Below are positions 1 to 6,646 of a stretch of DNA of 6,667 bases, in pieces. The position numbers and the translations under genes are program-made. The notes under the pieces are model-generated. The model saw only the letters and a list, made by a program, of their open reading frames with translations, did no database searches and was not told where the DNA came from. Every line of letters begins with the position of its first letter. Within the stretch, counting starts at the first letter, position 1. Source of the DNA: Sulfurivirga sp964427185 (lineage in GTDB: Bacteria; Pseudomonadota; Gammaproteobacteria; Thiomicrospirales; Thiomicrospiraceae); assembly GCA_964427185.1 (NCBI GenBank), contig CAYRSN010000052.1, forward strand, positions 1 through 6,667, given 5' to 3'.

Positions 1-1
1 T

Positions 2-103
2 GACTGGGTGATTGAGAATATCCACCGTCAGACACTGCCGCCGGATTTTGCCCGTAACCCCCGCATTCATCAGGTGTGGCAGTTGAGTAAACGACATGGT
101 TAA
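2..103 (+). CDS. C-terminal end of an unidentified protein (5' truncated by the window edge)
   Basis: Only this frame is open at the left edge. It gives 33 residues, beginning DWVIENIHRQTLPPDF and ending in LSKRHG before a TAA stop. The tail is polar and basic, with no membrane segment or motif I can assign to a family, so no function is proposed. Its stop codon lies inside the start of the next gene (shared bases ATGGTTAA, 96-103), the arrangement expected of translationally coupled genes in one operon. That close coupling, rather than any recognised similarity, is the main support for it being a real gene end. Confidence 0.7.
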   Translation, partial: DWVIENIHRQTLPPDFARNPRIHQVWQLSKRHG

Positions 104-1499
104 TATCGCTTCGATTAAAAATTTGGTTGGTTTAACCCGAGCAGATGAAGCAGAGCTTGCATTACATCACGGGTTGGTACAGGCGCATGATGAGGCGTTG
201 CATGAGCTGTTGAAACAGTGGTTGCAAGTGTATCTTCCGGAGCAGACGGTATCGTCTTTTTTTACGAAGGCCTTTATCCGGCTGCTGCGCTATGAGCTAT
301 CGGGTGAGGAGGTTTTTTCGGTGGTTTATCAGCAGGCGCTGCGTTGGCAAAAGCTTGATTTGCAGGAGACGGCGCTGTTTGTGCTGATGAGTCGCATTCG
401 CCAGTTTTATGTGGAGTTGGCGCAGCGGGAAAATCAGCCGGCGTTGGCACGGGCGCTGTGTCATCTGGTTGGTGCGATTCAGGCGGTGATCAGCTCTGTT
501 TATCACCTGGCCAGAACCTTGGAGCGCTTTCGAGAGCGGGCGGAGTTTGAGGTTAAACGGGTGGAGAATATGTTTCTGATGATTGATCAGTCTCCTCCCA
601 AGATGTTGATTCAGGTATATCGAGATCATCAGCGCTGGAAGCAGCTGGCTTATGAGATTATTCTGGGCATTTCGGTGAAGGCCTCATTGGAACGCTCGCC
701 TCAAAAGTGTGCATTGGGGCGCTGGCTGGAGGAGGAAGGCGGCTGGCGGTTGATTCCCAAAACCCGACAGGAAGATTTTAAAAAGGCGCATGAACGGGTT
801 CATCTATTAGGTAGCAAGCTATTGGAAACTGCGCAGGAGCGTGCACTGGATGAGCTGCTTGTGCTCATCTGGGACATTGAGGAAGCATCCGATGAAGTGG
901 CTACCGTACTGTTGCAGGCAATGGATCAGATATTTGTAGAGGTGGCCACACTGGATGCGTTGACCGGGCTGCCTAATCGTCGCAGTTTTGAGCGTGATTA
1001 TCGGCAGGCTGTAAAAGTGGGGCGGCGTTATCACCTGTATTTAGGGCTGCACCTTCTGGATCTGGATCATTTCAAGCAGGTGAATGACACCTACGGCCAC
1101 TTGAAAGGGGATGAAGTCTTAAAAACCTTCAGTGATGCCATCGCTTCCCTGCTTAGAGAAGAAGATAAGCTGTATCGTTGGGGAGGGGAGGAGTTCGCAA
1201 TTGTGACATTGCACCGAGATGCGCAGGGCGCGGAAACCTTCTCAGGGCGACTGTTTGATCGTTTTAATCAGCTGCAGTTGGCAAACCAGCTGGCGTTGCA
1301 GACACCGCTGACCATGAGCATGGCTACCGTATCGGTGGATCCGGCATTTGAGGAGCCGCCTATGGAGCAGCGAGTCTTTGCGGCGGCGGATACTTTACTC
1401 TATCGAGCAAAAACGGCAGGTCGCAACCAGGCATGGGCCGGCCATATGGATGAAAAGGGGTATTTACGTGAAGAGTCAGTCCATCGAATTCGACCCTGA
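96..1499 (+). CDS. Diguanylate cyclase with globin-sensor-like N-terminus, zinc-binding CZB domain and GGEEF domain
   Basis: This 467-residue protein is predicted to make cyclic di-GMP from two GTP in the cytoplasm; no signal peptide or membrane segment is visible. Residues about 15-160 are all-helical and resemble, in layout and local pattern, the globin sensor of E. coli DosC (about 460 aa), but there is no His between residues 37 and 122, so no proximal haem ligand. Residues about 175-240 fit the CZB zinc-binding pattern: H178 with W181, then C205-A-L-G-R-W210, then H232-x3-H236, the ligand set of zinc-inhibited DgcZ. Residues about 286-449 are the cyclase: DALTGLPNRR, metal-binding D322 in DLDHFK, N330 and D339 for guanine, signature GGEEF at 363-367, and the inhibitory RxxD (R354-D357) exactly five residues before it. 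Catalysis and product inhibition therefore look intact. ATG 96 overlaps the previous stop and has only a weak ribosome site, suggesting coupling. The 3' end overlaps hemN by 32 bases. The cyclase and CZB calls are firm; the globin-like call is inference. Confidence 0.93.
   Translation: MVNIASIKNLVGLTRADEAELALHHGLVQAHDEALHELLKQWLQVYLPEQTVSSFFTKAFIRLLRYELSGEEVFSVVYQQALRWQKLDLQETALFVLMSRIRQFYVELAQRENQPALARALCHLVGAIQAVISSVYHLARTLERFRERAEFEVKRVENMFLMIDQSPPKMLIQVYRDHQRWKQLAYEIILGISVKASLERSPQKCALGRWLEEEGGWRLIPKTRQEDFKKAHERVHLLGSKLLETAQERALDELLVLIWDIEEASDEVATVLLQAMDQIFVEVATLDALTGLPNRRSFERDYRQAVKVGRRYHLYLGLHLLDLDHFKQVNDTYGHLKGDEVLKTFSDAIASLLREEDKLYRWGGEEFAIVTLHRDAQGAETFSGRLFDRFNQLQLANQLALQTPLTMSMATVSVDPAFEEPPMEQRVFAAADTLLYRAKTAGRNQAWAGHMDEKGYLREESVHRIRP
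1455..1470 (+). promoter_or_regulatory. Ribosome binding site and GTG start of hemN, inside the upstream coding region
   Basis: AAGGGG at 1455-1460 sits 7 bases before the GTG at 1468. This is the best Shine-Dalgarno match in the area, and it selects GTG over the in-frame ATGs at 1450 and 1348, which lack a comparable site. From this GTG to the conserved KYN motif there are 17 residues, the same as in E. coli HemN as I recall it. The site lies within the last codons of the cyclase gene. Confidence 0.85.
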
Positions 1500-2850
1500 A
1501 TTGATTGAAAAATATAACACTTTCGGGCCACGGTATACGTCTTATCCGACCGCGGTGCAGTTTACAGAGGCTTTTTCGGAAGCGGACTATCGCGCGGCGG
1601 TAGCGCGTTCCAACGAGACGGCGCAGCCGTTATCACTGTATTTTCATATTCCTTTTTGTGATACCGTTTGTTTTTATTGCGCTTGCAACAAAGTCTGGAC
1701 GCGGGATCGCAGCAAAACGACCCCTTATCTGCAACGACTGTTTCAGGAGATTGAACGTCAAGGTGCCCTGTTTAACCGTACACGCCCTGTAGTGCAGCTG
1801 CACTGGGGGGGCGGCACCCCGACCTTTATCAGCCATGATGAAATGCAGGTACTCATGGAGATGACCCGTACGTATTTTAATTTGTTAGATGATGACAGCG
1901 GTGAATACTCCATTGAGATCGACCCCCGGGAGGCAAATGCAGATACGGTACGCCTGCTGCGCAGCCTGGGGTTTAATAGAATGAGCCTGGGAGTGCAGGA
2001 CTTTAACCCACAGGTTCAGAAGTCTGTCAACCGGATTCAGTCGGAAGCTGAAACCTTTACCGTGCTGGAGGCGGCGCGAGCAGAAGGGTTTAAATCCATC
2101 AATGTCGACCTGATTTACGGGCTACCTTATCAGACACGGGAAAGCTTTTTGGAAACATTGGAAAAGCTTCTGGCAGTATCGCCCGAGCGCTTCAGTGTAT
2201 TCAATTATGCCCACTTGCCAGATATGTTCCCTTCGCAGCGCCGTATGGAGGCAAGTGCGATGCCCAGTGCCGAAGAGAAGCTTGCGATCCTGTCTGCTAC
2301 CATTGAACGCTTGACAGCAGCCGGATATGTTTATATCGGCATGGATCACTTTGCCAAGCCGGAGGATGAGTTGGCCGTGGCGCAGCGTGCGGGCAAGCTG
2401 TATCGCAACTTTCAGGGCTATTCCACCCATGCAGAGTGTGACTTGGTAGCGATGGGCGCCACCTCCATCTCCTTGGTCAATGACGTGTATGCACAGAATG
2501 AAAAAACGTTAAATGACTATTATGCCCGTATTGATGCTGGCCAGCTGGCCATATTCCGTGGAGTGCGGCTTAATGAAGATGATCTGCTACGCAGAGATGT
2601 CATTATGAAGCTGATGAGCAACTTTGAGCTGGATTATGCCGCGCTGTCCAAACAGTGGGGCATTGATTTCAAAACTTACTTTGCCGATGCACTGGATCGC
2701 CTGACAGAGATGGCGGCAGACGGTTTGCTGTGCCTGGATGAGCAAGCGTTGACTGTCTTACCTAAAGGGCGGCTGCTGATTCGTAATATCGCCATGGTTT
2801 TTGATGCCTATTTATCTCGAACATCGGCGCGGTATTCAAAAGTCATATAA
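1468..2850 (+). CDS. hemN: Oxygen-independent coproporphyrinogen III oxidase (radical SAM)
   Basis: HemN converts coproporphyrinogen III to protoporphyrinogen IX in haem synthesis without oxygen. It oxidatively decarboxylates two propionate side chains, consuming two S-adenosylmethionine. The 460-residue product is close to the usual length (E. coli 457) and collinear with that protein. It shows KYNTFGPRYTSYPTA near the N-terminus, the radical SAM motif C64-x3-C68-x2-C71 for the 4Fe-4S cluster plus the HemN-specific fourth cysteine C73, the SAM-binding GGGTPT (114-119), VDLIYGLPYQT (213-223), FNYAHLP (245-251), GMDHFA (291-296) and a C-terminal HemN domain ending GRLLIRNIAMVFDAYL. These mark true HemN rather than the HemW/HutW relatives, which lack the N-terminal motif and the fourth cysteine. 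An ATG at 1348 would extend the frame by 40 codons across the cyclase gene; I reject it because GTG 1468 has a strong ribosome site and gives the family N-terminus. It overlaps the cyclase by 32 bases and is followed by a terminator. Confidence 0.97.
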   Translation: MKSQSIEFDPELIEKYNTFGPRYTSYPTAVQFTEAFSEADYRAAVARSNETAQPLSLYFHIPFCDTVCFYCACNKVWTRDRSKTTPYLQRLFQEIERQGALFNRTRPVVQLHWGGGTPTFISHDEMQVLMEMTRTYFNLLDDDSGEYSIEIDPREANADTVRLLRSLGFNRMSLGVQDFNPQVQKSVNRIQSEAETFTVLEAARAEGFKSINVDLIYGLPYQTRESFLETLEKLLAVSPERFSVFNYAHLPDMFPSQRRMEASAMPSAEEKLAILSATIERLTAAGYVYIGMDHFAKPEDELAVAQRAGKLYRNFQGYSTHAECDLVAMGATSISLVNDVYAQNEKTLNDYYARIDAGQLAIFRGVRLNEDDLLRRDVIMKLMSNFELDYAALSKQWGIDFKTYFADALDRLTEMAADGLLCLDEQALTVLPKGRLLIRNIAMVFDAYLSRTSARYSKVI

Positions 2851-2854
2851 GCCG

Positions 2855-2876
2855 AGGGGGGTCTCCCCCTTTTTTT
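2855..2876 (+). terminator. Rho-independent terminator after hemN
   Basis: A perfect 6-bp stem, AGGGGG (2855-2860) paired with CCCCCT (2865-2870), encloses a GTCT loop. A run of seven T ends at 2876 (the first T is the last stem base). It starts 4 bases after the hemN stop. There is no matching A-run on the left side, so it should act only on plus-strand transcripts. It separates the cyclase-hemN unit from galU. Confidence 0.9.
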
Positions 2877-2907
2877 GAAATTGAATTTTTTGCGCAACAA
2901 AAAGCGT

Positions 2908-2920
2908 GAGGAAAACAATG
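2908..2920 (+). promoter_or_regulatory. Ribosome binding site and ATG start of galU
   Basis: GAGGA (2908-2912) stands 5 bases before ATG 2918. An in-frame GTG at 2906 overlaps this Shine-Dalgarno sequence and has no good site of its own, so ATG is the better start. It also gives the compact N-terminus MGNRVKTAILPVAGLGTRF typical of GalU. I found no convincing sigma-70 promoter in the roughly 40 bases between the terminator and this site. Confidence 0.75.
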
Positions 2921-3799
2921 GGAAACCGTGTTAAGACGGCTATTTTACCTGTAGCAGGGCTGGGAACCCGTTTTCTGCCAGCCACGAAGGCAATTCCCAA
3001 GGAAATGATCACCTTGGTGGATAAACCGTTGGTGCAGTATGTTGTGGAGGAGGCTGCCCAAGCTGGGATTGAGCAGATTATTTTTGTCACCCATGGCAGT
3101 AAGCGCGCGATTGAGGATCACTTTGATAAAAACCCTATGCTGGAAGACGAGCTGATGCGTCGAGGCAAGGACGAGTTGTTGGCGTTAGTCCGGCAGATTG
3201 CACCTGCACACATGAAATTTGCCGCCGTACGTCAGCCGGAAGCGTTGGGGCTTGGGCATGCAGTGCTTTGTGCAGCGCCCTGGGTGGAGGCTGCACCTTT
3301 TGCCGTATTATTGCCGGATGTGTTAATTCAGCAGCAAAATGGATGCGACCTGAAAGCAATGGTAGCGCGTTTTGAACAGACAGGCGCTGCACAGATCATG
3401 GTGGAGCCGGTGCCGCAAACACAGGTGCAGAAGTATGGGGTGGTGGATATTGGAGATGTGGTGTTACAGCCCGGTGAGGCGGCACCCATTCAGCGCCTGG
3501 TGGAAAAGCCCAAGCCGGAAGAGGCGCCTTCAAACTTAAGTGTGGTAGGGCGTTATGTGTTGCCTGCAGAGGTTATGGCGTTGTTGGCGCAGACGCAACC
3601 TGGTGCAGGTGGAGAGATTCAGTTGACAGATGCGCTGGATGCTTTGCTGGCGCAGCATACTGTGGAAGCATGGCATATGCAGGGGCGGAGCCATGATTGT
3701 GGTGATAAGCTGGGCTACCTTAAGGCGACTGTGGCCTATGGTCAGCAACATCCTGTTTTGGGTCAAGCCTTTTCTGAGTGGTTAAAGCAAAATGTTTGA
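2918..3799 (+). CDS. galU: UTP--glucose-1-phosphate uridylyltransferase (UDP-glucose pyrophosphorylase)
   Basis: GalU makes UDP-glucose and pyrophosphate from UTP and glucose 1-phosphate in the cytoplasm. UDP-glucose feeds lipopolysaccharide, capsule, exopolysaccharide and galactose metabolism. The product is 293 residues, normal for the bacterial enzyme. The nucleotidyltransferase fold is clear: the glycine-rich UTP loop AGLGTRFLPATKAIPKEM at residues 13-30 with K28, RQPEALGLGHAVLCA at 105-119, metal-binding LPD at 132-134, the sugar-site VEKPKPEEAP from 195, GGEIQLTDAL at 231-240, and the terminal HDCGDKLGYL at 259-268. No key residue is missing. It begins a tightly packed unit: its last 8 bases (ATGTTTGA, 3792-3799) contain the pgi start, so the two are probably translationally coupled. 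Upstream lie only the hemN terminator and about 40 bases. Confidence 0.97.
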   Translation: MGNRVKTAILPVAGLGTRFLPATKAIPKEMITLVDKPLVQYVVEEAAQAGIEQIIFVTHGSKRAIEDHFDKNPMLEDELMRRGKDELLALVRQIAPAHMKFAAVRQPEALGLGHAVLCAAPWVEAAPFAVLLPDVLIQQQNGCDLKAMVARFEQTGAAQIMVEPVPQTQVQKYGVVDIGDVVLQPGEAAPIQRLVEKPKPEEAPSNLSVVGRYVLPAEVMALLAQTQPGAGGEIQLTDALDALLAQHTVEAWHMQGRSHDCGDKLGYLKATVAYGQQHPVLGQAFSEWLKQNV

Positions 3800-5375
3800 G
3801 GCACAACACTGGCAACAACTGTTTTCTTTAGCGGCGCCTTTTCAAAAAAAGCACTTGAGACAGCTGTTGTCTGAAGGTGGACAGACGCGAATTCAGCAGC
3901 TGCAAAAGCGCCATTTGGGGTTTTTGCTGGATTTGACCCGGCAGCGGCTGGATCAGGCCGTGCTGGCAAAGTTTTCACAGCTGCTGGATGACATTGCGCT
4001 GCGGACGCATATTGAAGATCTGTTTCAGGGGGCGCAGGTTAATAGATCTGAACAGCGCCCTGCGCTGCACACTGCGCTGCGTCAGCGGTCGGAAACCCCT
4101 GTTTATGTAGAGGGTGAAAATATTCTGCCTGCCGTGCGAGCGCAGTGGCAACGGATGGATAAGCTGATCCAGCGGCTTTATCAGCGCCAGTGGCGGGGGT
4201 ACAGTGGTAGAGCGATAACGGATATCGTGCATATGGGCGTTGGTGGGTCGGAACTGGGACCGCATCTGGTGGTGGATGCTTTAGCTGAGTATCGACACCC
4301 TGCCTGTCCCGTAAGGCTGCATTTTGTTGCGAACCTGGATGGGGGAGAGTTACAGCGCATTTTAAGTCAGCTGAACCCGGAGACGACATTGTTTGTGGTG
4401 GTCTCTAAAACCTTTACCACACTGGATACGATGGCGAATGCACAGATGGCGCTGGCATGGCTTCAGGCGGCAAGCGGGCGAGATGAGGCAATACTTAAGC
4501 ATCTACATTTTGTAGGGGTTTCGGCACAGCCGGATAAAATGACGGCATGGGGCATCCCGCCTGCGCATCAGTTACGGTTCTGGTCATGGGTTGGCGGGCG
4601 CTACTCTCTGTGGTCAGCGGTGGGGTTTGTGATTGCTGTCTGGTTGGGGATGGAGGGTTTTATGGCACTGCTTGAAGGTGCGGATGCCATGGATCAGCAT
4701 TATCGTCATGCCCCTTGGCTGGACAACCTGCCTGTGCTGCTCGCCATGATCGGAGTGTGGAATCATAATGTGTTGGATCTGCACGCCCATGCGGTGCTGC
4801 CTTATGACTACCGTTTGCAGTTATTGCCACGGTATCTGATGCAGCTGGAGATGGAATCCAATGGCAAGTCAGTCACACAGCTGGGTGAGCCTGTCGAGCA
4901 GCATACTTGCCCGGTGTTATGGGGTGAGCTGGGGCCTAATGCTCAGCATGCTTTTTATCAGCTGTTGCATCAGGGAACCGAGGCGGTCAGTTGTGAATTT
5001 TTAGCGGCGGTCAAGGGTGCGGCCAATGAGCAGCAGCAGACGTTGAATCTGGCCAACTGTCTGGCACAGATGCAGGTGTTGGCTTCGGGTCGTGAAGGTG
5101 ACATGCCGGCGCAAAATTATCCGGGCAATCATCCCGCCTCATTATTGCTGATGGATGCGCTGACCCCCTGGCAGCTGGGCGCGCTTTTAGCATTGTATGA
5201 ACATAAGGTTTATACGCAGGCGGTGATTTGGGGGGTTAATCCGTTTGATCAGTGGGGGGTTGAGCTGGGTAAACAGATTGCGCAGCAGACGCTCTCTGCG
5301 CTCCAAGGCGAAGCGCAGATGGAAAATGCCGTAACAGCTGCCTTGGTTAACTATCTTCGGGAGCAACAGAAATGA
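3792..5375 (+). CDS. pgi: Glucose-6-phosphate isomerase
   Basis: Pgi reversibly converts glucose 6-phosphate to fructose 6-phosphate in the cytoplasm, linking glycolysis and gluconeogenesis to sugar-nucleotide synthesis. The 527-residue product is slightly shorter than E. coli Pgi (549). Both family signatures are present: WSWVGGRYSLWSAVG (264-278, with R270) and AVIWGVNPFDQWGVELGK (477-494). The expected catalytic residues are E355 in MESNGKS, H386 in GPNAQHAFYQ and K494. The phosphate-binding SKTFTT is at 205-210, and the first sugar isomerase domain opens with VHMGVGGSELGP from residue 146. The ATG overlaps the galU stop by 8 bases and only a weak GAG-type ribosome site precedes it, so it probably relies on ribosomes finishing galU. 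Its TGA overlaps the next start (ATGA). Placement between galU and a dehydrogenase-like gene recalls the galU-ugd-gpi segment of Acinetobacter capsule loci, suggesting a polysaccharide-precursor role. Confidence 0.97.
   Translation: MFEAQHWQQLFSLAAPFQKKHLRQLLSEGGQTRIQQLQKRHLGFLLDLTRQRLDQAVLAKFSQLLDDIALRTHIEDLFQGAQVNRSEQRPALHTALRQRSETPVYVEGENILPAVRAQWQRMDKLIQRLYQRQWRGYSGRAITDIVHMGVGGSELGPHLVVDALAEYRHPACPVRLHFVANLDGGELQRILSQLNPETTLFVVVSKTFTTLDTMANAQMALAWLQAASGRDEAILKHLHFVGVSAQPDKMTAWGIPPAHQLRFWSWVGGRYSLWSAVGFVIAVWLGMEGFMALLEGADAMDQHYRHAPWLDNLPVLLAMIGVWNHNVLDLHAHAVLPYDYRLQLLPRYLMQLEMESNGKSVTQLGEPVEQHTCPVLWGELGPNAQHAFYQLLHQGTEAVSCEFLAAVKGAANEQQQTLNLANCLAQMQVLASGREGDMPAQNYPGNHPASLLLMDALTPWQLGALLALYEHKVYTQAVIWGVNPFDQWGVELGKQIAQQTLSALQGEAQMENAVTAALVNYLREQQK
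5359..5374 (+). promoter_or_regulatory. Ribosome binding site and start of the dehydrogenase-like gene, overlapping the pgi stop
   Basis: GGGAG (5359-5363) lies 8 bases before ATG 5372, and the ATG shares bases with the pgi TGA in an ATGA overlap. The good Shine-Dalgarno match and the short overlap indicate that the downstream gene is actively translated as part of the operon. This argues against a decaying gene. Confidence 0.8.
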
Positions 5376-6646
5376 AGATTGCCGTGTATGGAGACAGTAC
5401 CGCAGCGATTACCTGTGCAGCGGCTTTTGCAGAGACAGGTAACCATGTCACACTGGTTCCTTTTGCCACTATGGATGAAGCACGCTTGTTGCGGCAGGTG
5501 GCAGAAGAACCGGGGGTGCCTGCCCTGGTGAGCGCCGGTTTGCAAAACGGCACCTTTAAATTGGCGCCGTCTCAAAAGGCGGTGAAGGATGCGCAGGTGC
5601 AAATATTTGCCATGCAGGCTGAGCAGCAGATGTGGGCAGAGCAGTTGGCAGCTGCCTTGGCGGAGTCCGGTACACAGGCAGTCACCTTGGTCGTACGTGC
5701 TACCTTTCCGGTGGGCAGTGCGGAGTGCTTACAGGCATGCATAGCAGACAAGCGTCCCTGTGCGTTGGTGGTGGAGCCGGACTTTTTGCCGGAAGGCAGG
5801 GCGCTCAGCGCATTTAAACGACCAGATCGTATTTTGCTGGGAACGACTTCCAGGGAGGCGGAAGCCTGCATGCGCAATCTATATCGGCCTTTTAGCCGTA
5901 ATCGGGATGTGATGCTTGTGGTCAGTCCACGCGCCGCTGAACTGACTAAGTTTGCAACCAATGCCATGCTGGCAACACGTATTAGCTTGATGAATGAGTT
6001 GGCACAGTTGGCGGAAAGCTATGGTGTGGATATTGAGCAAGTACGTCAGGGGCTTGGCATGGATCGGCGTATTGGTTTTGATTTTCTCTATCCCGGGGTA
6101 GGCTTTGGCGGACCCTATTTTGCACGGGATGTGCAGCGTCTGGCAGAAATGATGCGGGCGCAGCAGGTGGATTCTGGGCTGTTGGATGCTGTTTTGGAAA
6201 TAAACATGCTGCAAAAAGAAGTGCTGTTTCGCAAGGCATGGGTGCATTATGACTATGCATTGGCGGGACGCACATTTACTTTATGGGGCGTGAGTTATAA
6301 GCCGCATACGGAAAGCGTGGTCAACGCACCTTCTGTGCCGCTGGTGCGAGCATTGTTGGCACAGGGTGCGCAGGTAAAGATTTATGACCCTGCTGCCATG
6401 CAAGCATTTATGGCTGTGTTGACAGAGCAGGAAAGGTCACGGGTGCAGCTCTGCGAAACCCCTTATCAAGCGTTGTCAGACAGTGATGGCTTGATGTTAG
6501 TGACGGAGTGGAAAACTTTTTGGCATCCGGACTGGGAAAGGGTGAAAAATACCATGCGCACGCCAGTTGTGTTTGACGGGCGTAATATCTATTCACCTGA
6601 GTTCCTAAAGGATGATGGGTTTGTTTACTATGGTGTTGGCCGTTAA
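5372..6646 (+). CDS. UDP-glucose 6-dehydrogenase-family protein lacking the catalytic cysteine (probable pseudoenzyme or re-purposed dehydrogenase)
   Basis: The 424-residue product is collinear with the UDP-glucose/GDP-mannose dehydrogenase family, whose members oxidise UDP-glucose to UDP-glucuronate with two NAD+. Recognisable blocks are a Rossmann start MKIAVYGDSTAA, RATFPVGS (109-116, usual STVPVGT), EPDFLPEG (135-142, usual NPEFLREG), PDRILLG (151-157), the central helix ELTKFATNAMLATRISLMNE (190-209, K193 and N197 kept), D231-RRIG, PGVGFGG (241-247), and C-terminal YKPHT (309-313) and YDP (338-340). Several functional positions are changed. The catalytic motif GGSCFPKD reads GGPYFARD, putting Tyr249 where the Cys belongs. 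GxGYVGL reads GDSTAA. The acidic residue ending the second strand is absent (LVPFA). The Arg after the YKPHT region is Val. Its six cysteines (15, 119, 123, 130, 166, 361) are all far from the active-site loop. The frame is intact and near family length, with a good ribosome site. I see the family clearly; the activity is doubtful, so I withhold the symbol ugd. Confidence 0.85.
   Translation: MKIAVYGDSTAAITCAAAFAETGNHVTLVPFATMDEARLLRQVAEEPGVPALVSAGLQNGTFKLAPSQKAVKDAQVQIFAMQAEQQMWAEQLAAALAESGTQAVTLVVRATFPVGSAECLQACIADKRPCALVVEPDFLPEGRALSAFKRPDRILLGTTSREAEACMRNLYRPFSRNRDVMLVVSPRAAELTKFATNAMLATRISLMNELAQLAESYGVDIEQVRQGLGMDRRIGFDFLYPGVGFGGPYFARDVQRLAEMMRAQQVDSGLLDAVLEINMLQKEVLFRKAWVHYDYALAGRTFTLWGVSYKPHTESVVNAPSVPLVRALLAQGAQVKIYDPAAMQAFMAVLTEQERSRVQLCETPYQALSDSDGLMLVTEWKTFWHPDWERVKNTMRTPVVFDGRNIYSPEFLKDDGFVYYGVGR

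Noticed and set aside
1348..1467. Upstream extension of hemN to an ATG at 1348, or to the ATG at 1450
   Set aside because: The extension runs across the GGEEF domain gene, has no ribosome site of quality, and adds residues absent from HemN proteins. GTG 1468 has AAGGGG at a 7-base spacing and gives the family N-terminus.
2875..2903. Possible sigma-70 promoter (TTGAAA at 2875-2880) ahead of galU
   Set aside because: The hexamer at a 17-base spacing is CAAAAA, a poor -10, and the -35 would overlap the terminator T-run.
2886..2904. Inverted repeat in the galU leader (TTTTTG, loop CGCAA, CAAAAA)
   Set aside because: The stem is six nearly all-A/T pairs and thus weak, with no T-run after it. It is more likely the chance product of A/T-rich intergenic sequence than a terminator or operator.
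2906..2917. GTG 2906 as the galU start
   Set aside because: It overlaps the GAGGA ribosome site of ATG 2918 and would add four residues with no Shine-Dalgarno of its own.
5572..5967. 131-codon open frame on the minus strand, the longest antisense frame
   Set aside because: It lies wholly inside the dehydrogenase-like gene, gives a low-complexity Ala/Ser/Arg-rich product with no recognisable domain, and is a composition shadow of the plus-strand gene. The other antisense frames (for example 4039-4389 and 5879-6247) fail for the same reasons.
6116..6118. Frameshift or sequencing error as the cause of the missing catalytic Cys
   Set aside because: The frame is continuous and family motifs line up on both sides (PGVGFGG before, the RDVQRLAEM helix after). 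One base change could turn TGT into TAT, but the neighbouring S to P, P to A and K to R changes and the altered nucleotide loop show wider divergence.
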